The notes under the pieces were generated by a model. The model searched no databases. It was given only the letters and a program-made list of their open reading frames with translations, and was not told where the DNA came from. A stretch of DNA of 64,000 nt from Asterella californica (taxonomy: Eukaryota > Streptophyta > Marchantiopsida > Marchantiales > Aytoniaceae). This document shows, in pieces, positions 62,001 to 64,000 of this stretch (positions are counted from its first letter, which is position 1; every line of letters starts with the position of its first letter). The translations under genes were made by a program, and so were the position numbers. The DNA is taken from contig JAYKYS010000015.1 in NCBI GenBank assembly GCA_036924285.1, forward strand, positions 9,300,001 to 9,364,000, in the 5' to 3' direction.

Positions 62001-64000
62001 GGGAGTCTTCCGAAGACTCTAGAAGACGAAGGATGGGAAGGTACTCCTACTGCGATGCGAGGAAGCGCAAAGAGGAGAGCCGCTCCTGCCACGAGGAGTC
62101 TTCCACCCCGGAAGATGAGAAGAGTAGCTTCTTCTCATGCGCAGAAGATGAAGGCCGTAGTGGTGGAAGAGGCTCCCTTGTCTCTGGAAGACGAAGTCGA
62201 CACCATCGAGCGAGTGGTGGGGATGAACTTGTCTTCTGCAGGAAGACGACTGGAGGAGTTCAGTGCCTACTTCCAGAAGGAGATCCAGCCCGCTATGGAG
62301 TTGCTGGAAAGGAGAGCGAGGGCACAGGAGAAGCCCTTACAGCCTGGATTCGGCCTGCGCACCTTGCTGCGACAGGAAGACAGCCAGCAGAAGACGGAGT
62401 CGTTGGAAGCTAGTCTCCGCACCACGGAGAAGCTTGCAGCCAGGTACAAGGCGGAAGCAGCCGCTTCTGCCAAGGAGTCGATGCAACTTCGGAAGAGCAA
62501 CCGGGAGTTGCAGACGCGAGTACAGCAGCGTGATCAGGAAGTTCTCCGAGTGCGGGAGAAGATCACTGCCCTCGGAGAAGAGCAGACCACTTGGAAGATG
62601 CAGCGAGAAGCCGCAGAAGCGCGAGCTGCAGTAGAGAAGACGCAGAGGGAAGCAGCGGAGGCCCGTGCGCAGAAGATGCTAGCTCAGTCGGTAGAAGCGC
62701 TTCGGAAGAAGTTCAACTTCACCGTGGGTAAGAAGTTACTTACCTTAGCTAGGGAATGGGACAGCGAGTCCAAGACGAGGTTGGTGGAATGCAGAGATAG
62801 CATGTTCAGGTACCTGGATAGACAGATAGAAGGAGTGAAGACACTTTATGATCTTCCCTCACTTCCGACACCTGCAACCGCATCTTCCCAAGCCCCAGCA
62901 CCCTCGACTGGATCCGGAATGGAGAAGGAGGAGTTCGATCTCGCTGTGCACTTGGTGGTGACAGCACTGGAAGACGAGAAGACTCCAGAAGACGCCCCGG
63001 AAGACATGATGTCTTCTGGAAGACAGGAAGACGAGCCGTCTTCCCAGGTATTCCGCGTGGAGGAAGCGACTTCCCCGGACCCCTATGAGATCGCCATGGT
63101 CCCTAGTACTGCATCTGTGCCTCAGAAGACCGAAGACGCACCATTCGACTCGTCTTGTCAGAAGACCATTCCGTCTTCCGAAGTCGAAGCCGAGGAAGAC
63201 GCAGCCGCAGAAACAGCAGGGCCAGCGAAGAGCGAGGAGAGGGAAGCTACCTCAGTGGTACCCGAGGTAAGTGCAGGGCTTCCCAGCCCATCAGAAGTCG
63301 AGGTAGTAGCTCCGGTAGGGGCAGATCATGTAGAGATTGCCACCGAGCAATCAGAGTAGTTAGCAAACTCAATTGACACTTCCAGATTTAGTAGGATTGG
63401 ACATGCTATCTTAAGGGTGGCAGTTTTCTATGTAAAAATAGTTAGGACCCCATGTGGCAGCATAGGTAGCGTAGGAGTAACACAATGGAGGGCTAATTGG
63501 GAAGAGGGACCGCATGCATGTGAGGTGACAACCTCTTGTCAACGCCTCTCTCTCTCTCCCTGGTGGTCGCCTCCCCTGACTCTCGAGGCAGATGGTTAAG
63601 TAGGATAGCAGGGTAGGAGAAAAGCTCTCTGAGAGCTCTGCCAGTTCTGTAGAATTCGGCAGTAACTGAACATACACACCAATTCTACAGGCAGACGAGA
63701 CACATTAGAGCAGAGACAGTCTTAGCACACTACACCCGTTGTTGGAAACATACGAATAGTCTTGGAATATACAGGAGGGGTCTGCATACTCGCACCAGCA
63801 GTGGTTCGAAGATGTAGATAGAGGTAGTGGACAGTCCAGGAACAGGGAACGGCATCCTCGTGCAGTCCTGTTAGCTAGGCTGGTGTGTCGAGGAGTAGAC
63901 GCAGGAAGTAGCGAGAGTGAGCTTCCCAATGCCATTGTGACTTCTTCTCGGGGAATAGATTGTGGATTTGAGTGCAGCAGCTTCGCTCATGTCTTCTGGG
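59014..64000 (+). repeat. 3' LTR, first 4987 bp (window ends inside it)
   Basis: Direct repeat of 46392-51378 at a constant offset of 12622 bp. It contains the TATA-like box (59074-59082), the leader and an uninterrupted LTR gene. The remaining ~1000 bp, the end CACTACA and the target duplication CAACT are predicted at about 64001-65005. Confidence 0.95.
61017..63359 (+). CDS. LTR-encoded 780-residue coiled-coil protein, intact copy
   Basis: An uninterrupted frame inside the 3' LTR. Residues about 20-230 look globular (rich in W, Y, F; blocks WTEDWWRKAFHRP, GRNGWKIESY, YLGDQDVEFLESVW, GHLTPFFCYLYVAMGDL). Residues 231-330 form an acidic, Ser/Pro-rich linker. Residues 351-370 are a basic patch (KRR ... 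RKMRR) that could be a nuclear localisation signal. Residues about 410-555 form a long charged coiled coil (SLEASLRTTEKLAARYKAEA, then REAAEARAAVEKTQREAAEA). Residues 556-612 are a further helical block (KKFNF, LLTLAREWD), and 636-780 an acidic, repetitive tail rich in ED. No enzyme motif is visible. The globular part may be distantly related to plant transposon-associated domains, but I cannot confirm this. The start could instead be Met 11 or 13 (MSMHPRG), or the gene could have an upstream exon ending at the acceptor-like 'tttagtgcag'. The 5' LTR copy has a stop at codon 543. Confidence 0.75.
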   Translation: MWFSAGDHPGMSMHPRGLVLPATELAEATPFLKELGLDFFLWDWNLADQGLLEEVWAALPPRNRVPAKAGVARGRLSSWTEDWWRKAFHRPETENRGYWYEKKILPRIVSSWHVPGSTTCLFVEDRQGRNGWKIESYREPKKRLLAKLFLHLFPKGKAQKTRYLGDQDVEFLESVWDDRVPIYWGAYIHNYVQTELAYLSTPARGHLTPFFCYLYVAMGDLREDQLAVYGPTERQEEKEETSEDDDREATATPPPTLMPQLRPGSHQKTLLVREDESSGSEDATPVRKMGHRSVPRTPISLIHSRSESDSEEDLLSTRSEQKTASVTPGSLPKTLEDEGWEGTPTAMRGSAKRRAAPATRSLPPRKMRRVASSHAQKMKAVVVEEAPLSLEDEVDTIERVVGMNLSSAGRRLEEFSAYFQKEIQPAMELLERRARAQEKPLQPGFGLRTLLRQEDSQQKTESLEASLRTTEKLAARYKAEAAASAKESMQLRKSNRELQTRVQQRDQEVLRVREKITALGEEQTTWKMQREAAEARAAVEKTQREAAEARAQKMLAQSVEALRKKFNFTVGKKLLTLAREWDSESKTRLVECRDSMFRYLDRQIEGVKTLYDLPSLPTPATASSQAPAPSTGSGMEKEEFDLAVHLVVTALEDEKTPEDAPEDMMSSGRQEDEPSSQVFRVEEATSPDPYEIAMVPSTASVPQKTEDAPFDSSCQKTIPSSEVEAEEDAAAETAGPAKSEEREATSVVPEVSAGLPSPSEVEVVAPVGADHVEIATEQSE

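Larger units (their letters stand above)
46392..64000 (+). mobile_element. Giant-LTR Ty3 retrotransposon (OTA lineage), right end cut by the window
   Basis: Two direct repeats offset by 12622 bp start TGTGGTGCCCACA. The left one ends CACTACA at 52378, 19 bp before a tRNA-Asp-type primer site, and the right one begins 58 bp after the integrase stop. This gives LTRs of 5987 bp, an internal region of 6635 bp, and a predicted total near 18.6 kb ending at about 65000. Gene order is gag, protease, RT, RNase H, integrase. By eye the LTRs differ at about 6 of the first 470 positions, so the insertion is recent. The bases before the 5' LTR, CAACT (46387-46391), are the predicted target duplication to look for after position 65000. 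RT and PBS features resemble Athila/Tat (OTA) elements. I see no chromodomain and no env-like frame between integrase and the 3' LTR. Confidence 0.93.

Overview
This window looks like nuclear DNA of a land plant. It holds one host gene I can name with confidence, an intronless AT-hook/PPC (AHL) DNA-binding protein gene on the minus strand at 26720-27544. It also holds plant-type Ty3 (Metaviridae) retrotransposons and long AT-rich stretches without recognisable genes. A bryophyte is my best guess: the gag relic at 41-42.6 kb resembles a gag family that I associate, from memory, with mosses and liverworts. The sequence alone does not prove this.

Layout. Positions 1-26 kb are mostly unrecognised intergenic DNA. 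They contain a non-autonomous Mutator-like element with a perfect 10-bp target duplication (1852-2227), two damaged relatives of it (13.66-13.96 and 21.3 kb), and decayed LTR pieces at 3.55-4.30 kb (minus), 12.56-13.24 kb (plus) and 16.2-17.5 kb (minus). Positions 26.7-30 kb hold the AHL gene and its long upstream region. Positions 30-39 kb are AT-rich, with a tandem 100-bp repeat, a MITE-like inverted repeat and small foldbacks. Positions 39.2-45.0 kb are a degenerate gag-only LTR element with LTRs of about 1.6-1.7 kb. Positions 45.1-46.39 kb are an old inverted piece of the giant element's LTR gene.

From 46392 to the window end lies the most striking object, a young Ty3 element with giant LTRs. 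The 5' LTR is 46392-52378 (5987 bp). The 3' LTR starts at 59014 and runs off the window; its predicted end is near 65000. Between them are a tRNA-Asp-type primer binding site, gag with three zinc knuckles, protease, RT, RNase H and a DD35E integrase. The pol order and RT motifs fit the non-chromoviral OTA (Athila/Tat-like) lineage.

The unusual feature is that each LTR carries a large gene of its own. The 3' LTR copy is an uninterrupted 780-codon frame (61017-63359) for a protein with a globular N-terminus, an acidic linker, a basic patch, a long coiled coil and an acidic tail. The 5' LTR copy has one nonsense change. The internal gag-pol frame is dead in this copy, with three in-frame TGA codons and one frameshift. 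The element has landed inside an older inverted copy of its own LTR gene. The hexamer GAAGAC/GTCTTC is dispersed through the element at a density far above chance. The coding LTR is my candidate for the undescribed system here.
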